DNA from: Buchnera aphidicola (Aphis helianthi) | GTDB taxonomy: Bacteria > Pseudomonadota > Gammaproteobacteria > Enterobacterales > Enterobacteriaceae | Length of the DNA: 64,000 nt | Direction of reading: 5' to 3' | NCBI RefSeq assembly: GCF_005083845.1 | Contig: NZ_CP034894.1 | Location: forward strand, 434,001-498,000 | Part shown: piece after piece, positions 21,967 to 33,027 of the stretch | How positions within the stretch are numbered: the stretch's first letter is position 1 | Layout: each line of letters opens with the position of its first letter | Notes under the pieces: generated by a model | Told to the model about the DNA's origin: nothing | Databases searched by the model: none | Seen by the model: the letters and a program-made list of their open reading frames with translations, nothing else | Position numbers and translations under genes: made by a program

Positions 21967-23385
21967 CTACATATTTATTATAGAAGAAATAGTTTTACTA
22001 TTATTAAAATAAGTAGAATTTTTAAACCATTCTAACTTTTTATGTAATAAAACTACTTGTCCAATAATTAGTAAAGATGGACTTATAGCAAGTCTAAATA
22101 TTTTATCAAGTTCATCTAAACGTCCTATAATAACTTTTTGATTTATAGTAGTACCTTGACTAATAATTGCTATTGGAGTTGATTTTAAACGACCATGAAA
22201 AATAAGTTGTTTAGAAATTTCTAAAGCTTTTAAACTTCCCATATATACTACTATAGTATAATTAGAATTAGATAAGATAGACCAATTGTTTGTAAAATTA
22301 TTAATACATTGATAACCAGTAATAAATATTACTCCTTGAGCATAATCACGATGCGTTAATGGTATACCAGAGTAAGCAGCAACACCAATTCCAGCTGTAA
22401 TTCCAGGAACAACTTGAATGTTAATATTTGCATTTTTTGCAGCTTCTAATTCTTCGCCTCCTCGACCAAATATAAAAGAATCACCTCCTTTTAAACGAAC
22501 TACTTTTTTACCTTGTTTAGCTAAAAAAATTAGTAATTTTATAATTTTTAGTTGAGTAATACTTTTAATACCGGCACGTTTTCCAACATAAATACATTTT
22601 GCGTCTCTACGAATGAGTTCTAATATATCTTGAGAAACTAAATTATCATATAAAACTACATCTGCTTCTTGCATTACTTGTAAAGCTCTTAAAGTTAATA
22701 AATCACTATTTCCAGGTCCAGCTCCAACTAAAATAATTTCTCCTGTTAATTTATTAGGTTTTTCAATCATATTTTTTAAAGTAGAAATAGCTTTTTTTTC
22801 TTTTCCATTAATAATATATTGCACGAATACACTATTAAATAATTTTTCCCAAAAATGTTTTCTTTCTAATAAATTAGAAAAACGTTTTTTGATTATCGAT
22901 CTCCAATCTCCAGCAATTTTTGCAATATTACCTAATCTCATTGGAAGTATTGATTCGATTTTTTCACGTAATAAACGAAGTAAAACTGGTGCTTTTCCAC
23001 CTGAAGATATAGCTATTACTATAGGAGAGCGATCGATAATAGAGGGAAAAATAAAAGAACATTTTGATTGATCATCAACTACATTGATTAATATTTTAAA
23101 TTTATTACATTTTTGAAAAATTTTTTTATTTAATTCAGAATTACTAGTAGCTGCTATCACTAAAAAAAAATTTTTTAAATAAGATGTTTTAAACTCTCGA
23201 GCAATCCAAAATATTTTTTTTTGAACTAATAAACATCTAATTTCTGAACACATATTTTTTGAAATAACACTAATCAGAGCATTTGAACGTAATAATAATT
23301 TAATTTTATTTAAAGCAATATCACCAGCACCTACTACTAGTACATTTTTATATTTTAGATCTAAAAAAATAGGCAGATAATCCAT
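21967..23385 (-). CDS. cysG: Siroheme synthase (dehydrogenase/ferrochelatase plus uroporphyrinogen-III methyltransferase)
   Basis: CysG makes siroheme, the cofactor of the sulfite reductase CysI, from uroporphyrinogen III. The N-terminal half (about residues 1-200) is the precorrin-2 dehydrogenase/ferrochelatase with the NAD-binding VVGAGDIALNKIKLLL and AISSGGKAPVL. The C-terminal half is the SAM-dependent methyltransferase with LVGAGPGNSDLLTLRAL, VRLKGGDSFIFGRGGEEL and VPGITAGIGVAAYSGIPLTHRDYA. The total of 472 residues is close to E. coli (457). In E. coli cysG lies with nir genes; here it joins the cys cluster, as in several other Enterobacterales as I recall. Confidence 0.98.
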   Translation of the reverse strand: MDYLPIFLDLKYKNVLVVGAGDIALNKIKLLLRSNALISVISKNMCSEIRCLLVQKKIFWIAREFKTSYLKNFFLVIAATSNSELNKKIFQKCNKFKILINVVDDQSKCSFIFPSIIDRSPIVIAISSGGKAPVLLRLLREKIESILPMRLGNIAKIAGDWRSIIKKRFSNLLERKHFWEKLFNSVFVQYIINGKEKKAISTLKNMIEKPNKLTGEIILVGAGPGNSDLLTLRALQVMQEADVVLYDNLVSQDILELIRRDAKCIYVGKRAGIKSITQLKIIKLLIFLAKQGKKVVRLKGGDSFIFGRGGEELEAAKNANINIQVVPGITAGIGVAAYSGIPLTHRDYAQGVIFITGYQCINNFTNNWSILSNSNYTIVVYMGSLKALEISKQLIFHGRLKSTPIAIISQGTTINQKVIIGRLDELDKIFRLAISPSLLIIGQVVLLHKKLEWFKNSTYFNNSKTISSIINM

Positions 23386-23469
23386 ATTAAACCTATAAGA
23401 ATATAATAAATTTATATAAATTTTAAAAAATAAATATATAAAATAGATAAAATATTTAATTTAATATAA

Positions 23470-23518
23470 ACATTAATATTTCATAAACACTTAATACAAG
23501 TATTTGAAATATTAATGT
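23470..23518. repeat. Perfect 14-bp inverted repeat between cysH and cysG
   Basis: ACATTAATATTTCA at 23470-23483 is the exact reverse complement of 23505-23518, separated by 21 bases. It lies in the 158-base gap between cysH and cysG, which are transcribed in the same (minus) direction. It could form an RNA hairpin between two transcription units, but in DNA this A/T-rich one repeat of this size may arise by chance in a window this long. Confidence 0.5.
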
Positions 23519-23543
23519 AAAAATTTAAATATTATAAATTTTA

Positions 23544-24281
23544 TTATTTATCATCATGTAATCCACATTCACGTTTTAAACCAAAAAATCGTGTTTCTTC
23601 TTCAAGCATACCAGGAGTATATTTTTTTGTAGTATGTATATCTCCTACAGATATATAACCATCTTTCAACAAAGGATGATTATCTAAATTATAATTTTTT
23701 ATATATTTATAAATTGTGTCATTGGACCAATTCAGAATTGGAAGAATTTTAAATACGCCTTTTTGAATGGCAACATACGGTAAATTCTTTCTACTATTAG
23801 ACTGTTGGTGACGTAATCCTGATAACCATGTTTTTACTGACAATTCTTTTAAAGCTAAATTCATTGGTTCTATTTTATTAATTTGATTATATAAATCAAT
23901 TCCTTTTATTCCTTGTTCCCATAATTTTCCATATCTTGATTCTTGCCATGCTGGCGAAATACTTGATCGAAAAACTTTTAAATTTAAATTTAATTTTTTT
24001 TTCATTGTATCAATAAAACGATATGTTTGAGGAAATAAATACCCTGTATCAATTAATATAATGGGAATATCAGGTTTTTGTTGGACTACAAGATGCAATA
24101 ATACAACTGATTGAATGCCAAAGCTAGATGACATTATATGTGTTCCAGGTAATTTTTTTAATGCCCAAGATATACGTTCTTCTGCAGAATATTTCGACAT
24201 TAATATATTGCATTCATGTAAAAATTCTTTTTTTTTTTCAAAATCTAGCAAATTTATATTTTTATAATCAACATTAAACAT
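23544..24281 (-). CDS. cysH: Phosphoadenylylsulfate (PAPS) reductase
   Basis: CysH reduces PAPS to sulfite using thioredoxin. The 245 residues (E. coli 244) include [13 protein letters not shown] (P-loop-like), [31 protein letters not shown] and the C-terminal catalytic KRECGLH. It lacks the cysteine pairs that bind a 4Fe-4S cluster in plant-type APS reductases, so it is the PAPS type and depends on CysC. It follows cysI by 12 bases. Confidence 0.98.
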   Translation of the reverse strand: MFNVDYKNINLLDFEKKKEFLHECNILMSKYSAEERISWALKKLPGTHIMSSSFGIQSVVLLHLVVQQKPDIPIILIDTGYLFPQTYRFIDTMKKKLNLNLKVFRSSISPAWQESRYGKLWEQGIKGIDLYNQINKIEPMNLALKELSVKTWLSGLRHQQSNSRKNLPYVAIQKGVFKILPILNWSNDTIYKYIKNYNLDNHPLLKDGYISVGDIHTTKKYTPGMLEEETRFFGLKRECGLHDDK

Positions 24282-24293
24282 TTTTTCTCACTA

Positions 24294-25997
24294 TTAATTC
24301 CAAAAATCATGAATAGGATTTATTACTTCTTTAACAATTTTTTTTCTAATAACAAAATCACCAAAATCTTCATTTTCTTTGCGATAAATTGACCAATTTT
24401 TTATTAAAAATTTTAAATGCAATAAAATTTCTTTTTCAGTAATGTTTTCTTTATATATTTTTGGAATTCTACTACCTATTCTATTTCCACCTATATATAA
24501 ATTATATCTATCTATAGATTTTCCAATTAAACCAATTTCAGCTAATAATGATCTTCCACAACCATTAGGACATCCAGAAATACGCAAAACAATTATTTCT
24601 TTTTCCATATTATATTTTAACATGATGTTTTCTACTTTAGTAATAAAAAAAGAAAACATACGTTCTGCTTCCGCCATTGCTAGAGGACATGTAGGAAAAG
24701 AAACACATGCCATAGAATTTTCACGTAATTTACTAATTTTTGTAATTAATTTATAAGATTTGGCAATTTGTTCAATTTTATTTTTATTTTCATTTGATAT
24801 TTCTGAAATAATAATATTTTGATTAGATGTTAATTTAAAATTTCCTGGATGAACATTAGCAATTTGTAATAATCCTGATTTTAATAATTGATGATTATTA
24901 TCACATATACGTCCATTTTGTATAAATATTGTTAAACTCCAATGATTATTAATATCTTTTTTCCATCCTATTGTATCGCCTCTAGTAGTAAAAGAATAAA
25001 AACGAATTGGTTCAAAAGTTATATTTGCTCTTTTTTCAACTTCTTTTTTAAATATATCTAATCCTACTTTTTCTATAGTATATCTAGTTTTTGCATTTTT
25101 ACGATTTGTTCTATTCCCCCAATCTCGTTGCGTTGTAACTATAGACTTAGCAACAGATAAAGTTTTATCAATCGTAATATAACCTAACTCTAGAGCAAGA
25201 AAAGGCCAAGTCTGTTTATTCCCATGAGTAATTGATAATCCTCCTCCTATTAATACATTAAAACCTACAATTATATTATTTTCTATGATAGCTATAAAAT
25301 TCATATCGTTTGCGTATAAATCTACATCATTATGAGGAGGTATAACTACTGTTGTTTTAAATTTTCTTGGTAAATATGATTTTCCAAGAATAGGTTCATT
25401 ATCAGTACTCAAAACTTTTTTTTGATCCAACCAAATTTCTGCGTATGCTTTTGTTTGAGGTAATAAGTAATCAGAAATTTTTTTAGCCCATTCATAACAT
25501 TCTTGATGGATTTGAGATTGCATAGGATCAGATGTACAAAGTACATTTCTATTAACATCATTAGCTGTACCTAATGAATCTAAACCCAATTTATGTAATA
25601 TTTGATGAATATTTTTTAGTTGTTTTTTTAAAATACCATGTAATTGAAAAGTTTGACGATTAGTTAGTCTAATAGTTCCATATAATGTATTTTTACTAGC
25701 AAATGCATCAATTTTTACCCATTGTTTAGATGATATAATTCCACCAGGTAATCTACAACGTAACATCATAGCATAACGAGGTTCTAATTTCTGTTGGTTA
25801 CGTTCTACACGAAGATCTCGATCATCTTGTTGATACATGCCATGAAATCGAATTAGTGAAAAATTATCTCCGGTAAAACCATTAGTAATTTTGTTTTTTA
25901 AATCATTAGTAATAGTTCCTCGAAGATAATTACTATTTTCTTTAATATGTTCTTCTTTAGTAAGAGTTAAAGGTAATTTTTTTAAATTTTTTATCAT
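24294..25997 (-). CDS. cysI: Sulfite reductase hemoprotein (beta) subunit
   Basis: CysI reduces sulfite to sulfide with siroheme and a 4Fe-4S cluster. The 567 residues (E. coli 570) carry both halves: [25 protein letters not shown] [24 protein letters not shown] and the four cluster ligands in [16 protein letters not shown] and [14 protein letters not shown], followed by [14 protein letters not shown]. Its ATG overlaps the cysJ stop by one base (TAATG), so translation is probably coupled. Electrons come from CysJ and the siroheme from CysG, both encoded in this cluster. Confidence 0.98.
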   Translation of the reverse strand: MIKNLKKLPLTLTKEEHIKENSNYLRGTITNDLKNKITNGFTGDNFSLIRFHGMYQQDDRDLRVERNQQKLEPRYAMMLRCRLPGGIISSKQWVKIDAFASKNTLYGTIRLTNRQTFQLHGILKKQLKNIHQILHKLGLDSLGTANDVNRNVLCTSDPMQSQIHQECYEWAKKISDYLLPQTKAYAEIWLDQKKVLSTDNEPILGKSYLPRKFKTTVVIPPHNDVDLYANDMNFIAIIENNIIVGFNVLIGGGLSITHGNKQTWPFLALELGYITIDKTLSVAKSIVTTQRDWGNRTNRKNAKTRYTIEKVGLDIFKKEVEKRANITFEPIRFYSFTTRGDTIGWKKDINNHWSLTIFIQNGRICDNNHQLLKSGLLQIANVHPGNFKLTSNQNIIISEISNENKNKIEQIAKSYKLITKISKLRENSMACVSFPTCPLAMAEAERMFSFFITKVENIMLKYNMEKEIIVLRISGCPNGCGRSLLAEIGLIGKSIDRYNLYIGGNRIGSRIPKIYKENITEKEILLHLKFLIKNWSIYRKENEDFGDFVIRKKIVKEVINPIHDFWN

Positions 25998-27811
25998 TAA
26001 TATACATCTCTTTGATAACGTTTATTTAAACGTAAATTATTTAAAAATTCATTTGCATTTTCTATACTCATTTTGCCGTTTTGGCTGATAATATATAGTA
26101 GTTCTTTTTCAACATCTTTTGCCATTTTAGAAGCATTTCCACAAATGTATATATAAGCATTATTTTCTATCCAATCCCATATTTCTTCACCATGTTCTTT
26201 TATTCTATTTTGTATATATATTTTTTCTTTTTGATCTCTTGACCATGCTAAAGTCATTTTATTAAGAATCCCTCTCTTTAAGTATTTTTGCCATTCTATT
26301 TGATATAGAAAATCTTCAGTAAAATTAGGATTTCCAAAAAAAATCCAATTTTTACCAGTGGAAGAATCGTTATCGCGTTGTTGTATAAATGCTCGATATG
26401 GAGCTATTCCAGTTCCAGAACCAATCATAATAATTGGTGTTTTTGTATTTTGAGGTAATCGAAAATTATTATTTTTTTCAATAAAAATTTTTACTGGATC
26501 ATCAATTTTTAATAATTCTGATAAATAACCTGAAGCTCCACCTAAATGTAAACAACCAGATATAATTTTTTGTACTACACTAACTGTAATATGAATTTCA
26601 TCATTAGTTTCAGCTTGTGATGAAGAAATTGAATATAATCTAGGATTTAAAGGACGAAGAATATTAACAAATTGTTGAGAAGAAATCTTTTGAGGATACT
26701 CATTAATCATATGAATTAAGGGGGTTTTTTTTACATAATTTTCTAATTCTTTATCATATAATATTATTTCTTTTAAAAATTTATTTTGCGTAATTTGAGC
26801 ATATTGCTTTACAATTTTCTTAGTATTATTAGTTAATTCAAAATGATTTTTTAAAGCATCAAAAATATTTATATTTTTATTTTTAATATTAATTACATCA
26901 GATATATCGATAGATAGTAATGTTATTATTTGTTTTATTAAATTATCATTATTTTGATACCATACTCCTAATGCATCACCAGGCGTATATTTAAGATTGA
27001 GATTATTAATGTTTAATTCAATATGACGAATATCTTTAGTTGAATTTCGACCAGTTATTTTTTGATTAGTTAATATAGTTGCTATAGCAGGATTATATTT
27101 TGTATATGTATTTATTTCATTACAAAAAATTTTTTTTTTTGAAGAAATATCAGGAAAAACAGATATATCTATCTTATCAATTAAAACTAATAGTTCTTTA
27201 GACCATTTAATATAGTCATCTTCATACTCAATATCAGAATCGAATCGATCAAGTAATTTTTTACCACCTAATTCATTAAATCTTTTATCAAAATCTTTTC
27301 CAGCTTTACAAAATAAATTATAAGAACTATCTCCTAAGGAAAATATACTATACTGAAGATTAGATAATTTAGGAGCTCTTTTTGACATAATAAATTTATA
27401 TAAGGATAACGCTTCTTCAGGAGGTTCACCTTCGCCTTGCGTAGAAATTATTAATATTAAAATTTTTTCATTTTGTATTTTTTTAAAATTATAATCAGCT
27501 GCATTAATTAAACAAGTTTTTTTATTATGATCATTTAAATATTTGTTAAGACGTTCTGAAAGTAATCGAGCATTACCAGTTTGAGAAGCTGATATAATTG
27601 TAATTATATTATTAACTATTTTTTTTTTCTTTGAAAATAATATATTTTTTTCTATGTTATCATTCGAAGAATTTTGATTAGCTAAATGCCAAAAATAGCC
27701 TGAAAGCCAAGCAAATTGAAGATTAGAGCAGTTTTTTTCAAAATTTTTTAAAAACTCTATTTGCTCTAATCTTAATGGAAACATGGAATCAAAAGGATTT
27801 TCATTCTTCAT
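25997..27811 (-). CDS. cysJ: Sulfite reductase flavoprotein (alpha) subunit
   Basis: CysJ passes electrons from NADPH through FAD and FMN to CysI. The 604 residues (E. coli 599) begin with an N-terminal segment, then a flavodoxin-like FMN domain ([48 protein letters not shown]), then the FAD/NADPH reductase domain ([61 protein letters not shown]) and the usual final YQRDVY. Two A-tracts of 11 and 10 bases on its coding strand (27130-27140, 27619-27628) are in frame. It leads the cysJIH unit, with the promoter presumably in 27812-27982. Confidence 0.98.
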   Translation of the reverse strand: MKNENPFDSMFPLRLEQIEFLKNFEKNCSNLQFAWLSGYFWHLANQNSSNDNIEKNILFSKKKKIVNNIITIISASQTGNARLLSERLNKYLNDHNKKTCLINAADYNFKKIQNEKILILIISTQGEGEPPEEALSLYKFIMSKRAPKLSNLQYSIFSLGDSSYNLFCKAGKDFDKRFNELGGKKLLDRFDSDIEYEDDYIKWSKELLVLIDKIDISVFPDISSKKKIFCNEINTYTKYNPAIATILTNQKITGRNSTKDIRHIELNINNLNLKYTPGDALGVWYQNNDNLIKQIITLLSIDISDVINIKNKNINIFDALKNHFELTNNTKKIVKQYAQITQNKFLKEIILYDKELENYVKKTPLIHMINEYPQKISSQQFVNILRPLNPRLYSISSSQAETNDEIHITVSVVQKIISGCLHLGGASGYLSELLKIDDPVKIFIEKNNNFRLPQNTKTPIIMIGSGTGIAPYRAFIQQRDNDSSTGKNWIFFGNPNFTEDFLYQIEWQKYLKRGILNKMTLAWSRDQKEKIYIQNRIKEHGEEIWDWIENNAYIYICGNASKMAKDVEKELLYIISQNGKMSIENANEFLNNLRLNKRYQRDVY

Positions 27812-27982
27812 TATACTAAATACCTAAATTTCATTAAATTAAAATTAAATGTAACTAATCTGGTATAATTTACAGAAATTATTAATTTTTATCTACTAAT
27901 AAAAAATCAAAATTTTATTATTTAAAATGAAATTATATTGTTTCTATATATTTTAAATATATTAAAATGTTTAAATAAAAAT

Positions 27983-30391
27983 TTATTTACTTTCTAATTC
28001 AATCAATTTTAATTTTGCATTTTTTATTACGATATTAGGAATTCCAGATAATGAAGCTACTGATATACCATAACTTTTCTTTGATACTCCATTTTTAACT
28101 TTATATAAAAAAACTATATTATCTTCATATTCAATTGCATTAAAATAAATATTTTTTATATATTTATATAATATTTCTAGTTTTGTAAGTTCAATAAAAT
28201 GAGTTGAAAATAAAACCATAGATTTGTTTGTAGAAATAAGATAATCAGAACATGACCAAGCTAAAGACAATCCATCATTAGTAGATGTACCTCTACCTAA
28301 TTCATCTATTAGCACTAAACTATAAGAAGTTGCATTATGTAAAATATTAGATATTTCTGTCATTTCCATCATAAATGTTGAACATCCATTCGCTAAATCG
28401 TCTGCAGCACCAATACGTGTAAAAATTTTATCAACTGGACCAATACGTGCGTACTTTGCTGGTACAAAGCTACCTATACATGCCATAATAACAATAATAG
28501 CTACTTGTCTCATATAAGTGCTTTTACCACCCATATTAGGACCAGTAATAAGTAGCATTCGCTTTTTTTCAGACAGTAATAAAGAGTTACTTATAAATGA
28601 ATTACTTGAATAATGTTCAACAACAGGATGACGACTATCTAATAAAGAAATACCATATTTTTTGGTCATTTTAGGACATACATAATTTAAAGATATAGCA
28701 CGTTCAGATAAATTTGATAACACATCTAACTCAGATAATGCTAAAGCACTATTTTTAAGTTTAGCTAAAAATGGATCTATAATATCAAATAATTCTAAAT
28801 ATAATTTTTTTTCTAAAAGCAAAGATTGAAACTTTGCATGAATAACTTTCTCTTCATACTCTTTTAACAATGGAATATGATAACGTTCTATATTTTTTAA
28901 AGTTTGTATTTTTATATAGTATTTTGGAACTAATTCAGCGTGACGTTTACTTACTTGAATATAATATCCAATAACATTATTATAACCAATTTTTAATGAT
29001 TCAATCATTAATTTTTTTTTCTCTTTTATTTCAAAATCTTGTAAATATTTTTGTGAATTTTCTTTTAAAAGTCTTAAATTATCAAGTTCTTGATTATAAT
29101 TAGATGCTATTACGCCTCCATCTCGTATAGAAGCAGGAACTTTTAAATTAATAGATTTTTTTAACAATATTTTTATTGTATTAAAATTTCCAATATTAAT
29201 ACCTATTTTTTTTATATTTGTACAACTATTTTTTTTTAATATTATTTGTAAATCAGGAAGTATTGATAATGTTGATCGAAGACGTATAAAATCTCGGGGT
29301 AAAGCAGTTCGTAAAGCTAATCTTGAACATATTCTTTCTAAGTCACTAACTTGACGTAGAATAACTTGTATTTTCTGATAATATGGCTGAATAAATTTAA
29401 TCATTTTATGACGATTTTTAATCAAATTAAAATTTTTTAATGGAGATCTCAACCATCTATTTAATAATCTTCCACCCATAGCAGTCATTGTTCTATTTAA
29501 GACAGAAAATAAAGTGTAATTAGCTTCACCTGATATATTTTCGATAATTTCAAGACTTTTACGAGTGCTAGAGTTAATAGCAATATCATCTTCTATATAA
29601 TTAAATTTTATTTCTCTAATATGAGGTAAAAAATTTATATGCATTAATTTAATATATTGTAATAAACAACCAGCAGGACGTATAACAAAATGATTTTTTT
29701 TAATACCAAATCCGTCTAAAGTGCAAGTTTTAAATTGCAAATTTAATAATTTATATGAAGTATCTAAATCAAAATCTGATATAGGACGATTACGTATACA
29801 ATTTCTTTTTGAAATTAATTGAATATCTTCAAAATTATCAGGATATAGTAATTCTTTAGGATTTGTACGATCAATTTCTGAAAGTAAAGAATTTATAGAA
29901 AAATATTCAGAAACACCAAAAAAACCTAAAGACAGATCTAAAATAGCATATCCAAATTTATTCTTTTCTTTCCAAATTGATGCAATAAAATTATCTTGAT
30001 TTTCTTCTAGAAAAATTTCTTCTGTAATAGTACCAGGAGTAATTACACGAACAACTTTACGGTGAATTAATTTATTTTTATAATATTCATTTTTAATTTG
30101 ATCACATATTGCAATAGATTCTCCTAATTTAACAAGTTTAGAAAGATAATATTCTGAAGTATGACAAGGAATTCCAGCCATCGGTATAATATTTTTATTT
30201 GAGTATCCTTTTTGTGTTAACGTAATTTTTAAAAGTTTAGAAATACGTTTTGCGTCATCATAAAACAATTCATAAAAATCACCCATTTGATAAAATAACA
30301 ACATATTAGGATAATTGGATTTTATAGATAAATACTGTTTTATCATTGGAGTATGAGTATTATTTTCGAGAATAAAATTATTTTTTATCAT
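27983..30391 (-). CDS. mutS: DNA mismatch repair protein MutS (C-terminal tail missing)
   Basis: MutS recognises mismatches. Residues 33-46 read FYQMGDFYELFYDD, with the mismatch-wedging Phe39 and Glu41. The ATPase domain has the Walker A TGPNMGGKSTYMRQ near residue 605, the Walker B LVLIDELGRGTSTNDG, and FSTHFIELT. The 802 residues end KLKLIELESK, where E. coli MutS (853) continues for about 50 residues containing the clamp-binding and tetramer-forming parts. So the core enzyme is complete but probably dimer-only (inference). The stop has no frameshift signature. It lies upstream of cysJIH on the same strand and diverges from dsbA. Confidence 0.97.
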   Translation of the reverse strand: MIKNNFILENNTHTPMIKQYLSIKSNYPNMLLFYQMGDFYELFYDDAKRISKLLKITLTQKGYSNKNIIPMAGIPCHTSEYYLSKLVKLGESIAICDQIKNEYYKNKLIHRKVVRVITPGTITEEIFLEENQDNFIASIWKEKNKFGYAILDLSLGFFGVSEYFSINSLLSEIDRTNPKELLYPDNFEDIQLISKRNCIRNRPISDFDLDTSYKLLNLQFKTCTLDGFGIKKNHFVIRPAGCLLQYIKLMHINFLPHIREIKFNYIEDDIAINSSTRKSLEIIENISGEANYTLFSVLNRTMTAMGGRLLNRWLRSPLKNFNLIKNRHKMIKFIQPYYQKIQVILRQVSDLERICSRLALRTALPRDFIRLRSTLSILPDLQIILKKNSCTNIKKIGINIGNFNTIKILLKKSINLKVPASIRDGGVIASNYNQELDNLRLLKENSQKYLQDFEIKEKKKLMIESLKIGYNNVIGYYIQVSKRHAELVPKYYIKIQTLKNIERYHIPLLKEYEEKVIHAKFQSLLLEKKLYLELFDIIDPFLAKLKNSALALSELDVLSNLSERAISLNYVCPKMTKKYGISLLDSRHPVVEHYSSNSFISNSLLLSEKKRMLLITGPNMGGKSTYMRQVAIIVIMACIGSFVPAKYARIGPVDKIFTRIGAADDLANGCSTFMMEMTEISNILHNATSYSLVLIDELGRGTSTNDGLSLAWSCSDYLISTNKSMVLFSTHFIELTKLEILYKYIKNIYFNAIEYEDNIVFLYKVKNGVSKKSYGISVASLSGIPNIVIKNAKLKLIELESK

Positions 30392-30552
30392 TTGATATTT
30401 AATTAGTATTAAAATTATTTGAAATCAATCTTGATTTAAAAAAAAAATTTAAGTTAAACTATTTAACATTATATAAAAATATTTTTTTGAAATAAATTAT
30501 TTTAAATAATATTTATTTTTCTAAGAATTAAAAAAGTACATTTGGATTAAAA

Positions 30553-31182
30553 ATGAAAAAAATATTAATTTTTTTATGTGGTCTGTTTTTTTCTTATACT
30601 ACCTTAGCTTTAGAATTTACTAACACAAAAGAATATAATATACAAAAAAAATATGTTTATAATACTCCTAAAATAATGAGATTTTTTTCTTTTCTTTGCC
30701 CATATTGCTATAAACTGGAAAAGACGTATGATATTAGAAATTTGATACGAAAAAAAATAGATAAAAATATCAGTATAAAAACTTATCACGTTAGTTTTTT
30801 AGGAGGAGAATTTGGAAAAATTTTAACAAAAACATGGATAATAGCTGAACAAATGGGAGTTGAAGAAAAAATAATAATGCCTATTTTTAAAGGAATTCAA
30901 GAAACACATACAATCAATAATATTAATAATATTAAAAAAATATTTATAAAAAAAACAGGAATCAGTGTAGAAAAATATAATCAATTTTGGAATAGCTTTT
31001 TTATACACATATTAATTCAAAAAAACAACAATGATATAAACAAAATACAATTAAATTATGTTCCTACTATGTTAGTAAATGGAAAATATATCATTGAATA
31101 TTCTACATTAGAAGAATTATTTAAAAAAAATTTTTCAACAAAATATATACAACTAGTTAGGTTTTTATTATTAAAAAAATAA
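30553..31182 (+). CDS. dsbA: Periplasmic thiol:disulfide oxidoreductase, DsbA family
   Basis: DsbA introduces disulfides into exported proteins. The 209 residues (E. coli 208) begin with a signal peptide (MKKILIFLCGLFFSYTTLA) and carry the redox site FFSFLCPYCYKLEK with Cys49 and Cys52; the middle residues are Pro-Tyr, where E. coli DsbA has Pro-His. The cis-proline loop is YVPTMLVNGKY. Other family blocks: YHVSFLGGEFGK and WNSFFI. The CPYC site would be expected to shift the redox potential relative to CPHC (inference). It stands alone, divergent from mutS. Confidence 0.95.
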   Translation: MKKILIFLCGLFFSYTTLALEFTNTKEYNIQKKYVYNTPKIMRFFSFLCPYCYKLEKTYDIRNLIRKKIDKNISIKTYHVSFLGGEFGKILTKTWIIAEQMGVEEKIIMPIFKGIQETHTINNINNIKKIFIKKTGISVEKYNQFWNSFFIHILIQKNNNDINKIQLNYVPTMLVNGKYIIEYSTLEELFKKNFSTKYIQLVRFLLLKK

Positions 31183-31355
31183 TAAAAATTAAAATTATAT
31201 AATTGTGTATGTAATACAAATATAAAATATATTTACAAATCTTATTTTTTAAAAAAATTATAAAATAAATTTCATTATAAAAATATTTTTTAATAAAATT
31301 ATTTTATAATACATATTATAATTTTATATCATTCTTAATAACTATAAGATAAAAA

Positions 31356-32231
31356 ATGTATTATATAAAAACAAAACCAGTCATTATAGTAGATGGAACT
31401 TTATATTTATATCGATCATATTTTACTTTTCAATATTTTAAAAACGATCAAGAAAATCCATATGGAGCAATATATGGTATATTAAAAACAATAAAAAATA
31501 TTTTATTAAAATATTATAATTCAAAAAAAATTATTATTATATTTGATTCATCTCAAAAAACTTTTAGAAATAAAATATTCACTGCATATAAAAGTAACAG
31601 ACCGAAAATGCCTAATGAACTTTACATTCAAATACAACCTCTTTTTCATATATTAAAAGAGATTGGAATTAAAACTTTAAGTATTCCCGGGATAGAAGCA
31701 GACGATATTATTGGAAGTTTTGCACATAAAGTTGAACAATCTGGAGAAAAAGTATTAATTGTTAGTCATGATAAAGATATGATACAACTTTTAACAAATA
31801 ATATTAGCATATTAAATACAAGCAATAATGAAATTATTACTCCTATAACAATACAAAAAAAATATGGAATTAATCCTCAAGAATTTATTGATCTTTTAGC
31901 TCTTATGGGAGATAAGTCTGATAATATTCCAGGTGTTCCTAAAATAGGTATAAAAACCGCGTTATGTTTATTGCAAAAATTCTCAAATATTCAAAATATT
32001 TATGACAATATAGAACAAATACAATTTTTATCTTTAAGAAATGCTAAAAATGTTTCAAATCAATTAAAAATCCATAAAGATACTGCTTTTCTTTCATATA
32101 AATTAGCAAAAATTAATTTAGATATTCCTATCTATATAAATGCTAATGATATTATTTTAAAAACAGTATGTTTTCAAAAATTATCGAATATGATTAAAAC
32201 GTATAATGTACATCAAAAAAGAAACTTATAA
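31356..32231 (+). CDS. polA: DNA polymerase I, 5'-3' exonuclease domain only
   Basis: This aligns with the N-terminal flap/5' nuclease domain of E. coli Pol I: VIIVDGTLYLYRSYFTF, FDSSQKTFRNKIFTAYKSNRP, GIEADDIIGSFA, SHDKDMIQLL and LLALMGDKSDNIPGVPKIG, with the acidic metal ligands in place and a helix-hairpin-helix. The protein ends at 291 residues and the next gene starts 22 bases later on the other strand, so the proofreading and polymerase domains are gone; E. coli Pol I is 928 residues. It could remove RNA primers or flaps but cannot fill gaps itself. A stand-alone Xni-like paralogue is the alternative, but the position before yihA/ysxC fits polA. Confidence 0.93.
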   Translation: MYYIKTKPVIIVDGTLYLYRSYFTFQYFKNDQENPYGAIYGILKTIKNILLKYYNSKKIIIIFDSSQKTFRNKIFTAYKSNRPKMPNELYIQIQPLFHILKEIGIKTLSIPGIEADDIIGSFAHKVEQSGEKVLIVSHDKDMIQLLTNNISILNTSNNEIITPITIQKKYGINPQEFIDLLALMGDKSDNIPGVPKIGIKTALCLLQKFSNIQNIYDNIEQIQFLSLRNAKNVSNQLKIHKDTAFLSYKLAKINLDIPIYINANDIILKTVCFQKLSNMIKTYNVHQKRNL

Positions 32232-32253
32232 ATAATTAATTTTATTTAACAAA

Positions 32254-32859
32254 TCATCGATACTCTTTATACCAAGTATTTAGTTGAGATTGTAATTTTT
32301 TAATACCTATTTTTTTAAATGAAGAAAACAACTCTATATTAAATTCTTTTGAAAAAAATTTTAACTTTTTATATACAATTTGAAATTGAATTTTTTGCTG
32401 GCTTAATGTAAGCTTGTCACATTTAGTTAATAGTATAAAGGTAGGTATATTCTGATCTAGAGCTATATTAATAATATTTTGATCGTAAACTTTTAAAGGG
32501 TTTCTAATATCCATTAAAAAAACTAAACCTTTTAAGAGTTTCCTTTTTTTTAGATAACTATCTATTAAGTTTTCCCATTTTAATTTTATTGATATTGGAC
32601 ATTTGGCATAACCATAACCAGGTAGATCAACTATTCTAAAATTAGAAGTAACATGAAAAAAGTTAATTAACTGAGTACAACCAGGAGTTTTACTACACCT
32701 AGCTAGTTTTTTTTGATTAGTTAAAGAATTAATAGCACTAGATTTTCCTGAATTTGAATATCCAATAAAAGCAATTTCAATTCCATGTTCAATATTTATA
32801 TCAGATAAGTTAGCAGCACTTTTTAAAAAAAAAGTTTTATTATAATTTATAATACTCAA
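32254..32859 (-). CDS. ysxC: Ribosome biogenesis GTPase YsxC/YihA (EngB)
   Basis: This small Ras-like GTPase assists assembly of the large ribosomal subunit. The 201 residues (E. coli 210) contain G1 GYSNSGKSSAINSLT, G2 around CSKTPGCTQLINFF, G3 VDLPGYGYAK, G4 LLTKCDKL and a G5-like LFSSFKK. A beta strand and helix at the start (FLKSAANLSDINIEHGIEIAF) are standard. In E. coli yihA lies next to polA in the same tail-to-tail arrangement, which supports the neighbouring polA call. Confidence 0.96.
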   Translation of the reverse strand: MSIINYNKTFFLKSAANLSDINIEHGIEIAFIGYSNSGKSSAINSLTNQKKLARCSKTPGCTQLINFFHVTSNFRIVDLPGYGYAKCPISIKLKWENLIDSYLKKRKLLKGLVFLMDIRNPLKVYDQNIINIALDQNIPTFILLTKCDKLTLSQQKIQFQIVYKKLKFFSKEFNIELFSSFKKIGIKKLQSQLNTWYKEYR

Positions 32860-33027
32860 GAGTTAACCTTAACTTTTAAAATTAAAATTTATTAAAATAC
32901 TAAAAATATATTTTTTTATTATTAAGTATAAAAAACAATCCTCAAAATTTAATCTTTTCTAAAAATTTATCAAAATAATCTAAATCATATCTATATATTA
33001 AAAAATGAACTTTTTAAAGGAACAAAA

